The position numbers and the translations under genes were made by a program. Below the pieces are notes generated by a model. That model was not told the origin of the DNA. It saw nothing but the letters and a program-made list of their open reading frames with translations, and ran no database searches. 64,000 nt of DNA from Mugil cephalus (Eukaryota; Chordata; Actinopteri; Mugiliformes; Mugilidae): the NCBI RefSeq assembly GCF_022458985.1, contig NC_061777.1:10456668-10520667 (forward strand), given 5' to 3'. Shown here one piece after another: positions 1 to 13,380 of this stretch. Position 1 is the first letter of the stretch. Each line of letters begins with the position of its first letter.

Positions 1-62
1 TTAATCGAACACACCCTGCGAAACTACGCTCTGTCTGCTCTTCCTTTCCATTCTTTATTCCA

Positions 63-205
63 GACGCAGACTTAGCTAGACTTTAATGATCCACAAGGGA
101 AATTACTTGGTCACAGTAGCTTAGTTGCACATGAAATTACACCTTTAAAAACCACAAGTAAAAAAAGTGTTATCTGGTAAAAATGAAATAGAAAATAGCA
201 AAAAA
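63..205 (-). repeat. LINE 3'-tail-like repeat, copy A
   Basis: The stretch containing CTTTAATGATCCAC, GGGAAATTACTT and GTCACAGTAGCTT recurs almost base for base at 38518-38570. On the minus strand it reads as a non-LTR retrotransposon 3' end (GGATCATTAAAGT plus a short AGTCTA-type tail), a common type in fish. I am unsure of the family; a Rex1/Babar-type LINE is my best guess. The left edge may lie near the window start and the right edge is diffuse. Confidence 0.55.
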
Positions 206-2349
206 AAAAAATTATATAATTATCTTATGAACAAATGTACAAAAATAGTGGGCAAAACTGTGTTCAAGGTGATCCGGCTGATTGGGGTCCTCCACAGATT
301 TTACACATAAGGGTCGGCGTAATTGGCACCTTGTGGGGTGCTCAGCATTTGAAAAGAGCTCTGTGGCTCAGGAAACAGCTCCGGGAAAGTAACCTAGGTG
401 CATGATTGGCACAGTAAAATGTTCAAAGGAAAACCAATCACACGCCACCCGGGAGTTTGATAGATGTGCTATTTACTTGGCATACAGTGTGGGTCAATGA
501 TCCCGTGGAGGTGCGTCACCCGAAGTGCAGGATGACCGTGTGATCAGTGCAGTTTGGCCCGTGCTTTATCTAACACGACCCATTGATTTTAAACACTGCT
601 TTTTTGAAGGTCTCCCGGTTTTGTTAAAATGCAACTCTAAACTGGAGGAGTAGCCCTTTAAGAGCTCTGCATCCCATTATGTTCACCACTCCCTACTCAC
701 TAGTTGAGTATATCAATTTGAACTGAAAAGGGATGTTAGACATTCCTCAAGGTCTGGCCAGCCCTGCTGTTTTTCTTGTAAAAACTTTGACACACAAACT
801 AGTGGAGCTGGTTAACTATAATTTGTGGTGCAGCCATTTTATGGTCCCCCACCCTTGCCTGCTGATAATGTTGGTTCCATAGCTGCGTCATGAAAAGGGG
901 GCCCGCTTCTGTAGGAGTACAATACTCATCAGGGGTTAGGGTGTGGCAGCACTGCCCCCCCACCCCCCTAAAATCTCCACGCCTCACGAGACTTGAGGCA
1001 GCAGCATAGTTATATAGTCATGTGATGAAAGAGAACCACCAAGTTGCTGATGTTTTTCTAAATTGTCTATAAAAGTTTGCCCAGAACTATGCTGGTAAAC
1101 CAGAATGTGTGTTTGCAATGTGTCTGTCCGCTGCATGTGTTCCCAGCTGCCCCTCTCCTTCCTCTGTGAGTAGGTCTAAAAGGCTGGCCTTTGAACTGCT
1201 CTGAAAGTGATCCATGCCGTATGGACGGAGCAGATGTGGCCTAACCTGATTTGGTTTCAATACTTCCCCACAGGAAGTTCACAAAGCCAGCAGGTCCTCC
1301 TTTGTTATGTTAGTCATCTTTCTCAGAAAGCCAGGGCCTTTTTGCTTCTTTCTTGTTCTTCCTTTTTTTTTTCTTTTACACGGATATTGCCTTATCATAT
1401 GCTTTATTCTCCACACTGTGCAGTTTCTCACATGATCAGAAGTTTCAACAAGATTCTTATTCATCCACACTCAGTAATAATGTGGACCACATTGAAAAAT
1501 TAGTTTTGTGTTGACATTAATCATTATGCAGCATGTCAGTACTAATATTATCACAAATCGCTGTAATATATAAAATACACTGATACACAACGATAACATG
1601 ACTGACCACCCTTCTGCTTCTATTTTAATTGTATGGTTTAAAACATTTAGTGAATGTTTGTTCACCACTGGCCTGTCAAGCAGTCTAATGTTTTGATTTT
1701 TAGGGCAACTGCATACTTGTAACATACCTTGTAGGATATTTACTTAACTTATAAAGCTCCAAAGATTGAGCGAGCAATAGTACTTCAGGAAATAGCTGAA
1801 GATGAACGCTTTAATGGAAGCCTAAACGCGAAAACTATGAATTTAAGCACTTTTAGTGGTTTTCTGAGTCCTGCTTTTGATGAACTACATTTCCAAGTGT
1901 TACTGAACGCCTCACATCCAATCATGATGGAGAAGTGCTGCCGCCTTCACGGCATATTGGTCAAACTGTCAAATTGTGCTTCTGGTCGGAGAAAACGTAT
2001 CGTAATCATCGGCTGTATCACTTACACCGACGGCATCTTTACTTGATTAAAGTAACTTCTGATTTATCAGCAAAAAAACGTCAGAATAACCGTAAACACG
2101 CACATGTAAGCAATTTGACTAACTTTGCAGGAGCTACAAATTGTGTTTTTCATATTTAAAATGACTGCAAAATATGCTCAACTGAACAAATAATGCCGTT
2201 ATGGGTTTTTTATCTGGCGTGCGTTGGGCTGTTTTGTTAGTGCTAGTGTTATCCGCTTTGGAATGATGCATTAACCCTACCAAGTCAGAAAAAGGGGAAG
2301 TCGTTTTCTTTTCTTCCCATTTTGTCAGCATTACGTGAATGCCTCTTTA
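206..2349. other. Intergenic; nothing recognised
   Basis: No convincing exon or repeat was found on either strand. Open frames here are short and have no family features. C runs occur near 950-970. Confidence 0.4.
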
Positions 2350-2427
2350 GTTTACCGCACCATTTCCGGAACAGGGAGGAGCGGGTGATTATTCTCACGG
2401 ATATACATACAAATTTGTCCGATTTGG
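2350..2427 (+). other. smim15: Candidate 5' non-coding exon / promoter of smim15
   Basis: A clean donor (GGGTAAGT, exon end 2427) follows a short stretch containing an ETS-like TTCCGGAA at about 2364. The smim15 coding exon begins just after an acceptor at 4446 and needs an upstream partner; this is the best donor I see in the right place. The exon start is unknown. This is inference only. Confidence 0.3.
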
Positions 2428-3564
2428 GTAAGTTTATTTATTCACAGTGCGTTTGGTTGCGCAAGTGTCTTATATGAAAATGTACAGTCGATGCTTTTTC
2501 ACATTTGCGTAGTTTTTTCTGCGCCGTGTGGTACAGAGCCAAAAATCCTGCTCCCGAAAGTTAGGCCGTTACGGGTGGGCGGGTTAGCCAGCGGTACTAC
2601 AAATCTCACTATCCTTTATCCACATTACAACCATTGTAGTCTAGTAGGGGTGGCAGGCAAACTCAGATTTGTAAGTTCAGCGTCTTAGTTTGAGGCTATA
2701 GCTAGAGTCCACGATTTGACTACAGTTAGCCTCTGTTAGCTACGAGACCAGGCTAATGCTAGGTAACTTGGCATGACGAGGAACTGGCCGGAGCTCCATA
2801 AATAACAGTAACTTCAATTAAACCTAAATTAAGTTTGAATGAATGAACGAATTAATAAACTAATTCATAAAGCGAATTCGTTTTTGGGGATCCCCTGGCG
2901 TTGTAGAGCTCCTTACTTTGTAGCATCTGTCATTTTCGTGTTTTTGTGACGATAAATAACTTCTAAGTGAGGTGTTTTCCCAGATTTAACTCTGAAGTAG
3001 TCCAGATCTAAGTCCTGAGTCTAAAATTAAAAGCAACTGGGTTTAGTTACATAGATGGGCAAAGTTCATTATGGTTTGCCAATGCTGGATATCCCCTGAT
3101 AAAACTCGTGTTTAACAACTGGTGTGATTAGCATTCATTGCTTTGACCCAGACTCTGAATCTTTAAACGATCCTATTAAGAATATTATTTATGCTTCCAA
3201 GAAATTCATGATTTTGCTCTCTCAGGCATCAGTTGGCAGTTTATTAGATACACTAGACATTCTAAAAACAGTCCAGCACCAAATACCCCTAGGGTATAAA
3301 AAGTAAATAATGAAATAGAATAAAAAGATACAGGTACTGACATATATATAACATGTACAATGCACTATACAGGGGTTTCACTTGCACAGACGGACCAGGT
3401 GTAATTGGGTTATGAAATTGTCCACGGTACATAGTAAATAATAAAAGTGTTGAACCTTGAAGGGTAATAATGTACATATTTGTGGAGTGTTATTGGTGGA
3501 GATTAACAGCAGCAGGAAGGACAGACCTTCTGAATCTTTCCTTCACTGCGAAGCGTCACTATCT

Positions 3565-3980
3565 GCGTTTCCATTACAGTTTTTCACAAAATAAAAGCGT
3601 TAGTTCTGAAATGTAAGTAAAGTTCACTTTGTATGTGTTTCCACTGGAAGGTGCTTTGCGAATGAGCTGTGACTCTCGTAAAGTCTTGTTTCACGGTATC
3701 TCATAATTCTCATTTCGCAAGACTTCACTTTGAGGAAGATGGACTTCAGATGAACTGGTCTGCATCCTCTCCACTGATGGGAAAATGTGAAAAAAAGTGT
3801 TCCCGTTGCACTTTTGCGGTACTCTGTTATATCGACAGGTCTGAAAAACCATCTCATGAGAGCATAAAAGTGTTTTAGTGATATTTGAGTTTTTTTTTTC
3901 AAAGTATAGGCGTTTCTATTACCATTTTTTTTTTATTGCAATGTTTAGGTTTCACGCATTTCTAGGTGGAATGGAAACAC
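3565..3980. repeat. Possible MITE in the putative smim15 5' intron
   Basis: The left end GCGTTTCCATTACAG and the right end, whose complement is GTGTTTCCATTCCAC, form imperfect terminal inverted repeats around 416 bp without coding capacity. Several internal GTTTCCA words suggest degraded sub-repeats. The class is unknown. Confidence 0.4.
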
Positions 3981-4581
3981 AGCAAGTGAAGCTGCTATTT
4001 GGTCTTCCCCCGCTGAATAAAACGGGGTTAGTCGAAATAATAAACACAATACGTTTCACTGGTACTACAAACCACAGCCTCAAACATGAAAGCTGAATCA
4101 ACAGATCTCTGTTACCATAACAAAGAGTGCACGTGTAATGTTGTGCATAGCTTCACTCTTAATAGTGGGTTGTTTTTTTTCTTGCATCAATGTAAGAAAA
4201 TCCCATACTCCATCACGTGTTGAATTTCCTGATTGATAAGAAACTTTGCGTATATCCGGTTTAAAACCACAACTAATGCTAATCTCCTCCAGTTTATTTT
4301 TCAAGCGAAAAACACAAATAAATACTTCATGATCATATTAAATAAAACAAGAGCAACGAAAACGTACAGTTGCGAATATTAAACCAGCTTTTCTTGTTTG
4401 TGTGTTTGTCCGTAATAAAGCTGTTGATTTATATTTATTTTGTCAGTTGATGCTGGATCGTGAAACTGCAGCCGCTGCGAAAGTAGATCATTTGTTTACA
4501 TATCGTTCAGCTCCGGTCGCTCACAGCTTCCTCTCCCGTTACCCCCGTCTCAGGTTGGATTCACCGCCGTGGCCGAGCAGG

Positions 4582-4806
4582 ATGATCGACTTCCGAGCGT
4601 GGGCGGAGTACGTCGTGGAGTGGGCCGCCAAAGACCCGTACGGCTTCCTCACCACTGTCATCCTGGCCCTCACCCCTCTCTTCATCGCCAGCGCCCTGCT
4701 CTCCTGGAAGCTGGCCAAGATGATCGAGGCGCGCGACCGCGAGCAGAAGAAAAAGCAGAAACGTCAGGAGAACATAGCCAAGGCCAAGAGGACCAAGAAA
4801 GACTGA
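4582..4806 (+). CDS. smim15: Small integral membrane protein 15 (single coding exon)
   Basis: Encodes 74 aa starting [20 protein letters not shown], the same length as human SMIM15 and, as remembered, nearly identical to it. A hydrophobic stretch at about residues 20-44 ([19 protein letters not shown]) is the one membrane segment. A strongly basic tail follows ([18 protein letters not shown]), ending KKD. The cellular role of the family is poorly known. I chose the ATG at 4582 because it gives the family N-terminus and has A at -3. The reading frame stays open upstream to an ATG at 4450 and beyond, so a longer form cannot be excluded from sequence alone. A splice acceptor (TTTTGTCAG, ending 4446) implies the exon starts near 4447 with a 5' UTR spliced to an upstream non-coding exon. 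The neighbour NDUFAF2 is convergent. Identification is secure. Confidence 0.95.
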   Translation: MIDFRAWAEYVVEWAAKDPYGFLTTVILALTPLFIASALLSWKLAKMIEARDREQKKKQKRQENIAKAKRTKKD

Positions 4807-5207
4807 TCCTGAGTGGGACAAGATGGGGGCAAAAAAAATCACGCGCGTAGCCCTCTTTATTCCAAGTAAAGACACGGTGCCCTTCCTTGTCCCAGCTCTG
4901 CTGTCAACAAAGGGCCACTACTCTTCATGTCCAGGGTAGGAGGAGGGACGCTGGGCTCGCAGACCTAACAGTGCTGAGATGGACAGTACTGCCCGGAAGA
5001 GGCTTGTCCCAGTGGGACTTCGGTCAGCAAGAGCACAGTGGTCATCTGTATGATGTTTTTTTTTTGTACAGAGATCTGCTGTTATATTGTGCAGCTGTTG
5101 CAACACCTTGCATTCCTTTGTTAGCATCCCCTCTGATGATGATGATGTAATGAGTATACTGGAACTTTGACGACTTGCAAGCTATCCAAATTTATTACTT
5201 TCTGATC

Positions 5208-5213
5208 AATAAA
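5208..5213 (+). terminator. smim15: smim15 polyadenylation signal
   Basis: A canonical AATAAA lies about 400 bp after the smim15 stop codon and is followed by a T-rich stretch. No better signal occurs earlier in the 3' UTR. Confidence 0.7.
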
Positions 5214-5219
5214 GTTTTC

Positions 5220-6400
5220 AAGGTTGATAAGAAAACATGCTCTGTATGAATTTAGTAATGGACTAAAAGAGTGCTTTTAATGTAATGCACTCTGGAAGCG
5301 TTCACCCCTCATGTTTTATTTACTGTAACGCTGAACCCGAGTGATTGTAATGAGGCCTCTTTGCACCGAGTCACAGAAAGGACCGAATAAACATCTACGA
5401 ATTAATCAAAAATGAAGCGCAAATCTGGAGCAGCCACCTGTTTCACAAAGTTGCATACGCTGCATAAATGTACCAGCGTACAGGAAGGATGCAAGTATTG
5501 AATTGTGGTTAAATTCTGCACCTGCAAGGTCCCACGCTCGCTCGTTTTATAAAACAATAGAAAAATATTTAACCGTGGTCAAAGATCAGCACGTTGCCGC
5601 AGGAGCCTTTAATAAATACTGACTTGAAGGGAGCGAACGAGGATTTTCTGCGGGTTTTAATTTAAATGCAAGACAAATTGATTGTTCTAAATACAGGCCA
5701 ATGGATGAACATCCTTTTGTCATTTGGGTTTATTCGCAGAATCCCTGGGTGATCATTCCTCCGAACATATTTATGAATCGCTACTGAAATTCTGAGTACT
5801 ATTATTTGGTCAAGCGTACATTTTAGCATGCATATCAGGGTCTCAGCTCATACCGCTCTAATAACGAGGGTCTGCTCTGTTCAACTACAGCAGCTCTGGC
5901 CAAAGAAAGAAACAAGAGTTTGTTCTGGGGATCCACACACTAACATTCTTCAGTGTACTTGTGTTTTTCTAAGCAGTGGGCGACACATTCACAAAGAAAC
6001 ACAAACACTAGATGTAATATAACTATATCCTTTTTAATCTTTGTTTTTAAATTTTACAATATCGTACCTGGTACACTAGTTAAGCGTGAACCGATTTCAG
6101 TTCGTCTTTATTAGCAGACCTCTCCTTTCATCATTTAAAGCCAGCATCAGGATGAAGGATGGATCCTATCCTCTGTATATACAATATATACTCAGACCAG
6201 GAACGTGGAAACGCCTTTACAATGTAATGCTGTCCAATAAAACAGAAATAAACACGTCCTCTGTGAGGAGAGAGACAAGTTGATTAAACTCTGGTAATTT
6301 CTGAGGTCATAGTTTATTGGGTTGTTGACTCGGATTGCATTATACCGAAAGGAGCTTCTAAAATTAAATCTCGACCGAAAGTGAATATCGGTTTCACAAA
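5220..6400. other. smim15-ndufaf2 intergenic gap (convergent genes)
   Basis: This is AT-rich sequence between two convergent 3' ends. I see extra AATAAA and TTTATT signals but no exon and no recognised repeat. Confidence 0.4.
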
Positions 6401-6407
6401 TGCAGTT

Positions 6408-6413
6408 TTTATT
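6408..6413 (-). terminator. ndufaf2: ndufaf2 polyadenylation signal
   Basis: TTTATT on the plus strand reads AATAAA on the minus strand, about 60 bp past the ndufaf2 stop. Further copies near 6312 and 6100 could serve longer transcripts. Confidence 0.5.
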
Positions 6414-6472
6414 GCAGGGCCTTTCTTGGGGATTGCATTACGCCGCGCAGCCGTCTGCGTCGACTCCTCAGT

Positions 6473-9400
6473 CTACTTCTTGGAAGTGGGCATCCAGGAG
6501 CCAGGCTGAAACTCGTTCGCGGTGCTCGTCGGGTCCTCGCTGATCTCCACCTTGCCGAAGCTGGAGGCGGACGCGTGTCCCTTGGCCGCAGTCTTTAAAG
6601 GCGTCGCCACCAGACCTTCCTCGTACTCCTTGGCCTGTAGAGCCCGGTCTTTCTTCTCCACCTCAATGGCCTTGATCTTGATCTGCTCCCTGTAGGCCTC
6701 GTTCTTCAGCAGCTCCTGTCAAATACACAAACATGTGGATATTTAGAGTTTATGCAGTGATAACAAAAAAATGCAACATATACTTTGCAGTGCCCACAAA
6801 GTTTGAGCAGCAGTGAAAAAAACTTGCATCTTGTCCCTAACATTGACCATCTTGTGTCGTGTGGAAGTCCTTAGACATGTACCACCCACTTGGACCAGAC
6901 CCCACCCCCCCCCCCCCCATAGCAATGCCCCTCCTTGATCATCCCCAGCAGCACACACAAAGTTTTAGGGACAAAAAAAAAAAAAAAAGCACAAGGTGTG
7001 GACCTGGCTTCCAAATTCCTCCTCTCAACTAACGGGACCCAAACGTCCCCAACTAACAACATCCTGTCCCCAGACACCACAAGACACCCTCGGCAGACCC
7101 GTGTCCATTCTCTGACGAGCCACAACTGTTTTGGAGGCACGGGGGAGACCTGCACAATATAAGGAAGGTGGTCATAATGTTATGCCTGATTGTGTATGTG
7201 TCACATTGTATTATAATGTTCTATCATCATACCTGGATTGAATGCATTTTATTGAGTGGCATGTACACCAAGATCCATAACGCAGTAAAAATCATAAAAT
7301 AACTGCTTCCTGGTTTCTAACACTGCCCACTTAATGGCTGCCGGGTTACAGGCATCACTTCCAAAGTATACCGTAGATGATAATGGAAAAACCTCTGTCA
7401 CCAGACACATTTACTGTCTGCGAGGGGGCCTGGACATCATCCGATCTAAAGCGGCCAGCCGAGTTGGAAATGTGTAGGTGGCAGCTTCCTGTAGATTTCT
7501 GAAAAAAAAAACGGAGCGTGACCGCAAGATTACTTGCTGGGACTGTCCAAATCTGTCCTGCGAGAACCGAAGCAGTGACAATTTCCACTCTTTAATCAGC
7601 TCAGTCAGCTTCGTGTTCGGGCCGCTCGCTATTCAAGAGCAGAAACGGAGAAACGGAGCCCGCACTGGGAAGCTTCCAGGTATGAAGTGGGACGCCGGCT
7701 AGAAAATAAATAAATAAATAAAAAAATAAAAAGCGCGTTCAGATAACCTGCAGCATATTGGGCCGACAAAACCCCGCTTAAAAAATATAGCACTTGGATC
7801 CCGCCGGTAAGCTAACATGACAGGAGGCATTCACAGAGTAAACAGCCATTCCAGCTCATGGAAACAATTATAAACGGAGCACATCCACCGGTGGAACAGT
7901 TACCCACTTGAGCCACAGCGAGTGTCCAGTGATGTTAGCCTCGCCCGAGCGCCGGGAGCCAAAAAGGAAGGGAGGACTGGGCATAATGCTGTTGTGAGCT
8001 GGCAGAACTGAAGGACTGGAAAAGAGAGGGGGCGCGCCGTGGCCAAAAAGCCCTGCTTTGGGGAGGGAGACAAACATACTGAGCTGCTTTTCCAGCCTGT
8101 TAATGACAGGATTTAATCCAATCAATTTATGTCGGCTTGGACCGGGAAGAGAGGGAGCGTGACAAGGGGTAGGGTAATGTGCTGGGAGTGAAGCCTTGGC
8201 CACATCAACACTGTCCAGCTGTCGATGGCAGCTATTGGGCAGGAGCAAGGCAGAAAATTGGAAGAGAATGTTCTGGCAGTGGATGGCATTGGCTACTGGC
8301 AGGGAGCGAGGACAGAGAGATAGAAAGGAGGGCCCGGGCATTGGCCTTCTAAGGGATTTCCTATGGACCAACGTTTCACCGGCCAAATAATTTCCAGCAT
8401 TCTCACATTTAAAGAGCAATAAACCCGGAGAGAGTTACACGAGGGGGAAAAACTGCACTCCTTCAACATTCCCATCTCGGAGACTGCCAGAAATAAAACA
8501 CAAAAAGCCGAGATGCAGGCTTCTGCTGGAAAAAAAAAAAAAAAAAAGAGAATGTAAACTAGGACATGGTGTCAGTGAGCCCCTTGTTCAGAAGCTGCTT
8601 TTGCTCTCAGTCTTGCCATCAATGCACTTCAGCTGCTGTTTATTTTAACACCTGTCCCCCAAAGTTCCTGGATTCGGTTAGAAACTGGAAGATGAAACAA
8701 ATCAAAGCCTTCCTCCTTCCCATCTTTGCTTTCTCTTCCCTCCCTTGTAACCGGTCCCCGAGAGTCCAACCGTCAGCGCGGCGGGGAGGCTGCGGGGAGA
8801 CGTACCTCGATGGAGGGGGGCTCCTTCCGTCTGCCTCGGATCCAAGCTGGAGGAGGAGGAGGAGAGGGAGGAAAAAAAGAGAGGAGTGAGAACACCCACA
8901 CAAACATACGCTGCACAAACAAAAACCTGCAGTCACATTTAACGGCTGCAGCTATAGCATCGCCGAGTTTTAGGGCACTACAGTAGCTCAGCTTAACTGC
9001 TCGGTAAGCGAGCTAGCTCGGGGAGTGTGCCCAGGGTTTTTTAAGTTTGTTTTCTTACAGTTCACTTAGCACGCTACAAGGAAAACAGGCAGAGGCGCGC
9101 ACAGGGTAAACTCAAAGCGTTAATGCTGCTTTAGTCTATGCAGAGCAGGGCCACTGAGCGCTGCGCCTCAGAAGAGCAAGCGCGGATCCGCTCTGATCTC
9201 TGAATTTGAAAGTACACCCTCTGTCATTCTTCATCAATACCTCTGTCCTTCCCTCTCCTCCCGAGCACAACTGTCTGTCATTCCTATTTTTTTTTTTTCT
9301 TTTTCCCTCTCCCCCCTTTTTCTTAAAGAAGCTCTATTTTGGCTGAGCTGGCTGCACAGCAGAGCAGGTTGAAGGGAGCCAGAAAGAGAGAGATTCTCTA

Positions 9401-12400
9401 ACTCTTCCCCCAGCTAGCGCGGGGATTCTGGGCCTCGTTTTATCCCTTTCTTATTTGCATCCTGATGAAAATGCATGAGGGATGGGGCGAGGCAGGATGA
9501 GGGGGTTTAAGGTGGATAAAGCCAGTCTGAGACAGAGGGAACAGTTTGTATCCACTTGTAAGAAATTTGAAACACTATTTTATGGTGCGCTTGTGTAACG
9601 CCGGCAGAAGGCATCTTTGATAAACTCATGAATACGCCTCTCCCAACCCCCATCCCATCTTGCAGTATGAAGAAGAAGAAGAAGAAGAAAAAAAATCAAT
9701 GGATTAGCCCGGGCCCCCAAAAGATGCTGCCACGAATCTGTCGTTCCAATTTTATTTGTGCAGCACTTTGTGGACTCTGCCGGATGGCGCTTTTTGTCAA
9801 CGCCGTCGTTTATCCGTGATGGTGATGGTTGAAGTACGTATTAGTGACGCTCCGGTCCGGACTTACCGTCCCACTCCATCGGAATGCTCCCCTCCACATA
9901 GTCACATTCTGTGATGTTGGCCACCTCCACCATCCGCTTGGCACGGACGGGCCTTCCTGGGAAAAGCAGACAGCGAGGGGAGGCGAGAGTGAGGCAGGGC
10001 CGCTCGACAAACCACGCATTCGAAAATGCGAGGGGAACACAAACAAACACAAAGAGGCGCAGGCACAATGCTCCCCGTCTCCCGCTCTCACAGACGCAGA
10101 CAGACACACAAATACACAGAGGGATGACAGTGCTGTGACAGGCCATGGATGATTACCTCGTGGCCCTCGGGCCCTTCTCCTCAGATCTCGCTGAGTGGCT
10201 CCAAATCTGGGCTAAGCCTTTATGCAAATCGGCCTCCCTTTTAACCCAACCAACCACGGCCCCCTTCGCTGACGGGCCCTTCCAATCACAGCGCGCCCGG
10301 CTAAGAATGCCCTCCAAAATCAACATCAAGCCGAGCGGGAGACAAAAGAGGTCAGATATCACAGAGAACAGGAGAGGCGCGGGCTGCGTGGAATATCAAG
10401 TGCTCCTCTCCCTATCTGTATACAGCACGGGCGCTCGCTAGCAGCAAGGCCACCGCCAATTATTTTTGGTCAAATCTGCTGATTAGACAAGTTTGGCTGG
10501 CACACAATGACACGGAGACGAACGCGCAGCGCGGAGGGGTGGGGTGGGGCGTGGGGGCAGTGGAAGGAGGTGTAGACGGAATAAGAGAGCGTGAGACAAT
10601 TAAAAGGGCCCCGGTTGTGTCTTTGTGTTGGCGATGCAGGGCGTCCACTTACAATAATAACAAGCGCCGCGTTTCCATATTTCCCCCCTCCCAGGTAGCC
10701 GGATGCCTATCCATCGCTTCCATCCCTCTGAGAAATGATGAGGCAGGGAAGGAGGAGGTAGAAGCAGGAGGGGGGGGGGCAGAGAGGGAGGGAGTGATGA
10801 TGCATGGCAAACATGGCTTGAAGGAGAGAAATGGATGGGCTAGGAAAACAACACGCTCCAAAACACAGACAATCTGTCAGGATTCCATCACAGTTTCTCC
10901 GCAGCTGAGTGGACATGGACAAATGGAGGCAACCACCTACACGCAGACTGCAGACTGATGGCCTTAATGTTTACTTCAGCCATAACAGATCGGCATGGCA
11001 CCGGGATGGATAAACGATGGCACCCTGGAAAAATGGCGCAGCGGTTGCCTCCTCGCCCCGGAATGTTTAGTTTGTTTTTTTCTCGGCTTTTTGAACCAAT
11101 TTCGACGACGACGCGCGCGTTTTCCCATGCATGTGCTGTCCTGTAATTACAGTCTTACGAGGATGACTCCTTCCCTTACTTTATCCAGCCTTTAAAGTAA
11201 TCAGGTCAGCTAATTAGGCTAGTATTGCTTCGGTTCTGCTCTGGCTCCCCCTAGATTGTCACTGTAGGGCCTCACAGGCTCCGGCTTTTTTTATTTCATT
11301 ATATATCCGGCTCCGACAGAGCACTGCGTTTCTCTCACCTTATCTGCACGTTATACGATCCGTACAATTTGTTTACACGTTTGCCTTAAAATGTCTTCTA
11401 AGGGAACGCGTTCCCTGGAAACCCACCCCACTCAAGATAGCGCAACAAAAAAAAAAAGAAAAAAAAAGAAAAAGAAAAGCGCCGGGAAACAAAAGGCTGT
11501 GTTCTCTGGGCAATACTAACAAATACATTTAACAGGTATGCTAATTACGACCAGATCGTATCCATATTTGCGCTGGGTGTGGGTGGCAGGAGACTAAAAT
11601 GGTACAATAGTATTACAGTCCCCACAAGCAATGCGCTTAGCTGCAGCTAATGCCTAGCTAATAAGCATAAAGACAGGCGCCTACTTTTTTTCCCCCCATC
11701 TCTTCCCTGCGCTAGGTTACATATCTCGCTCTACTCTCGGTCACACTTCAACATGGCTCTCCTCTTGTCTTATTGCTTTTGCAGCATGACTAAACCCCTT
11801 CCACCACGGCTTTTATCCTTGGATTTGAATAACAAATACGGCGTGTACATATATTTATGACACGCGGCAGATCCTCCCACCACGCACGCGCTGGGAGGAG
11901 GCTTGTCAGTTTGATTGGGGGGGAGAGAGGGGGTCTCGCCTCTCTAGGTAACCGCTGATCGGGGACGCACGAGCCGAGGCCACGCTGCTGCTCCTTCGAC
12001 GACAAAAGCACAACAAAGAAAACGCGGTTAAAATGTGTATACGTTACCCCCACGTGAGCCGATATAAGAATTAGTGGCGTTTGAATTGGGTTTGTTGGAG
12101 AAAGCCTTCGTTATGAGCTGCTCTTCATGTAATGTAGTCGAAGAGAAGTGGCTGACCCGGCACTTTTCTCATTTATTTAGAGATTTATTTTTTGCTTTTT
12201 CACAAGAGGCTGCCAGCATCTAACAATGACCATAATTAAGAACGATTAAGTAAACCAATCAGAGCTCACAGAAAAAAAACAAAAACGGGCATCCTAGTGT
12301 CTAAAGATTCTTCTTTCAACTCCGATGCTTATTTCTGTCTTTAAAATGATAAGAATAATAACAAACATCCGTCATGTGATATCAAAAAGATAAAACCACG

Positions 12401-13335
12401 ACGTTCTAATGTAAGAGCTGCTTCTAGCAAACATCCTAAAATAATTAAAGTTCTAGTTTTACATAGGCAGCTTTGAAATTACTAATGTCTTTCGCCATCC
12501 AGTACACGTTGCCACTCTGAAACTTAAAAGTTTCCATTCGCACGAATTCGAGGGATGCATCAAACTAATAAATGTTACTTGAATGCCAATCCCAATCAGC
12601 TCGTCAGGAGCGCGTGCGACTGACTCCCTAAATTATGCGGCCTTATTGTTAGCTCCATATCGTCTACACTTAAGGATTCCCGACACATATAGTCATCAAA
12701 CTGGGTGCAGGCAATCTTTCTGCTTCACAGTTCAGCCCTGCTCCCCCCCGCCCCCCTCCCAACCTCGAGATAGAGCGAGGGAAGGAGAGGGACAAAAAGA
12801 GGTATGGAGGGTGTTGGTTAGGAGCTCTCTGTCTCAGCGGGCCCTCTTGTGACAGGTCTGCTTTCTCATCACTCACTGGGGGAAACCTACTTACCAGTCA
12901 AATGCGCGCGCACGCACGCACACACACCCGTGCGCTCCCACAAACTGGCTAGAGAGCAGGCAGATTAACCTGAGGGACAGGAGCGAGGACGCTGCCTCTT
13001 ACCGTGAAGGACAAACGCAGCATCGCGTTTGGAGAGGGGGAGGGGCCAGCGGCGGGAGGAATGAAATCCCACCGCATAAATATTCATGAGCCCATCTCAC
13101 CTGTCTGAGTGCGACTCATCTGTGAGCCTTGCTGCTGGAACGGGGGAGGGGAGGGGGAGGGGAGAGGAAAGGAGGGGAGGGGAGGGAGGGAGGAGACGGA
13201 GAGGCAGGGTGGGTGAGGGGGTTGCCGTGGCAGCCGCACTTCAATCCTTCCCATTCGTTAAAATGAGACATGATGCGCTCTGAGGGTTGCTCTTTGAACC
13301 CTGAACACACCCCGCTAAACTCCATCACCTGCTTC

Positions 13336-13380
<45 letters not shown>

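Noticed and set aside
7868-8419. 183-aa open frame on the minus strand
   Set aside because: Lies in ndufaf2 intron 3, has no recognisable domain, and low-complexity composition explains the lack of stops.
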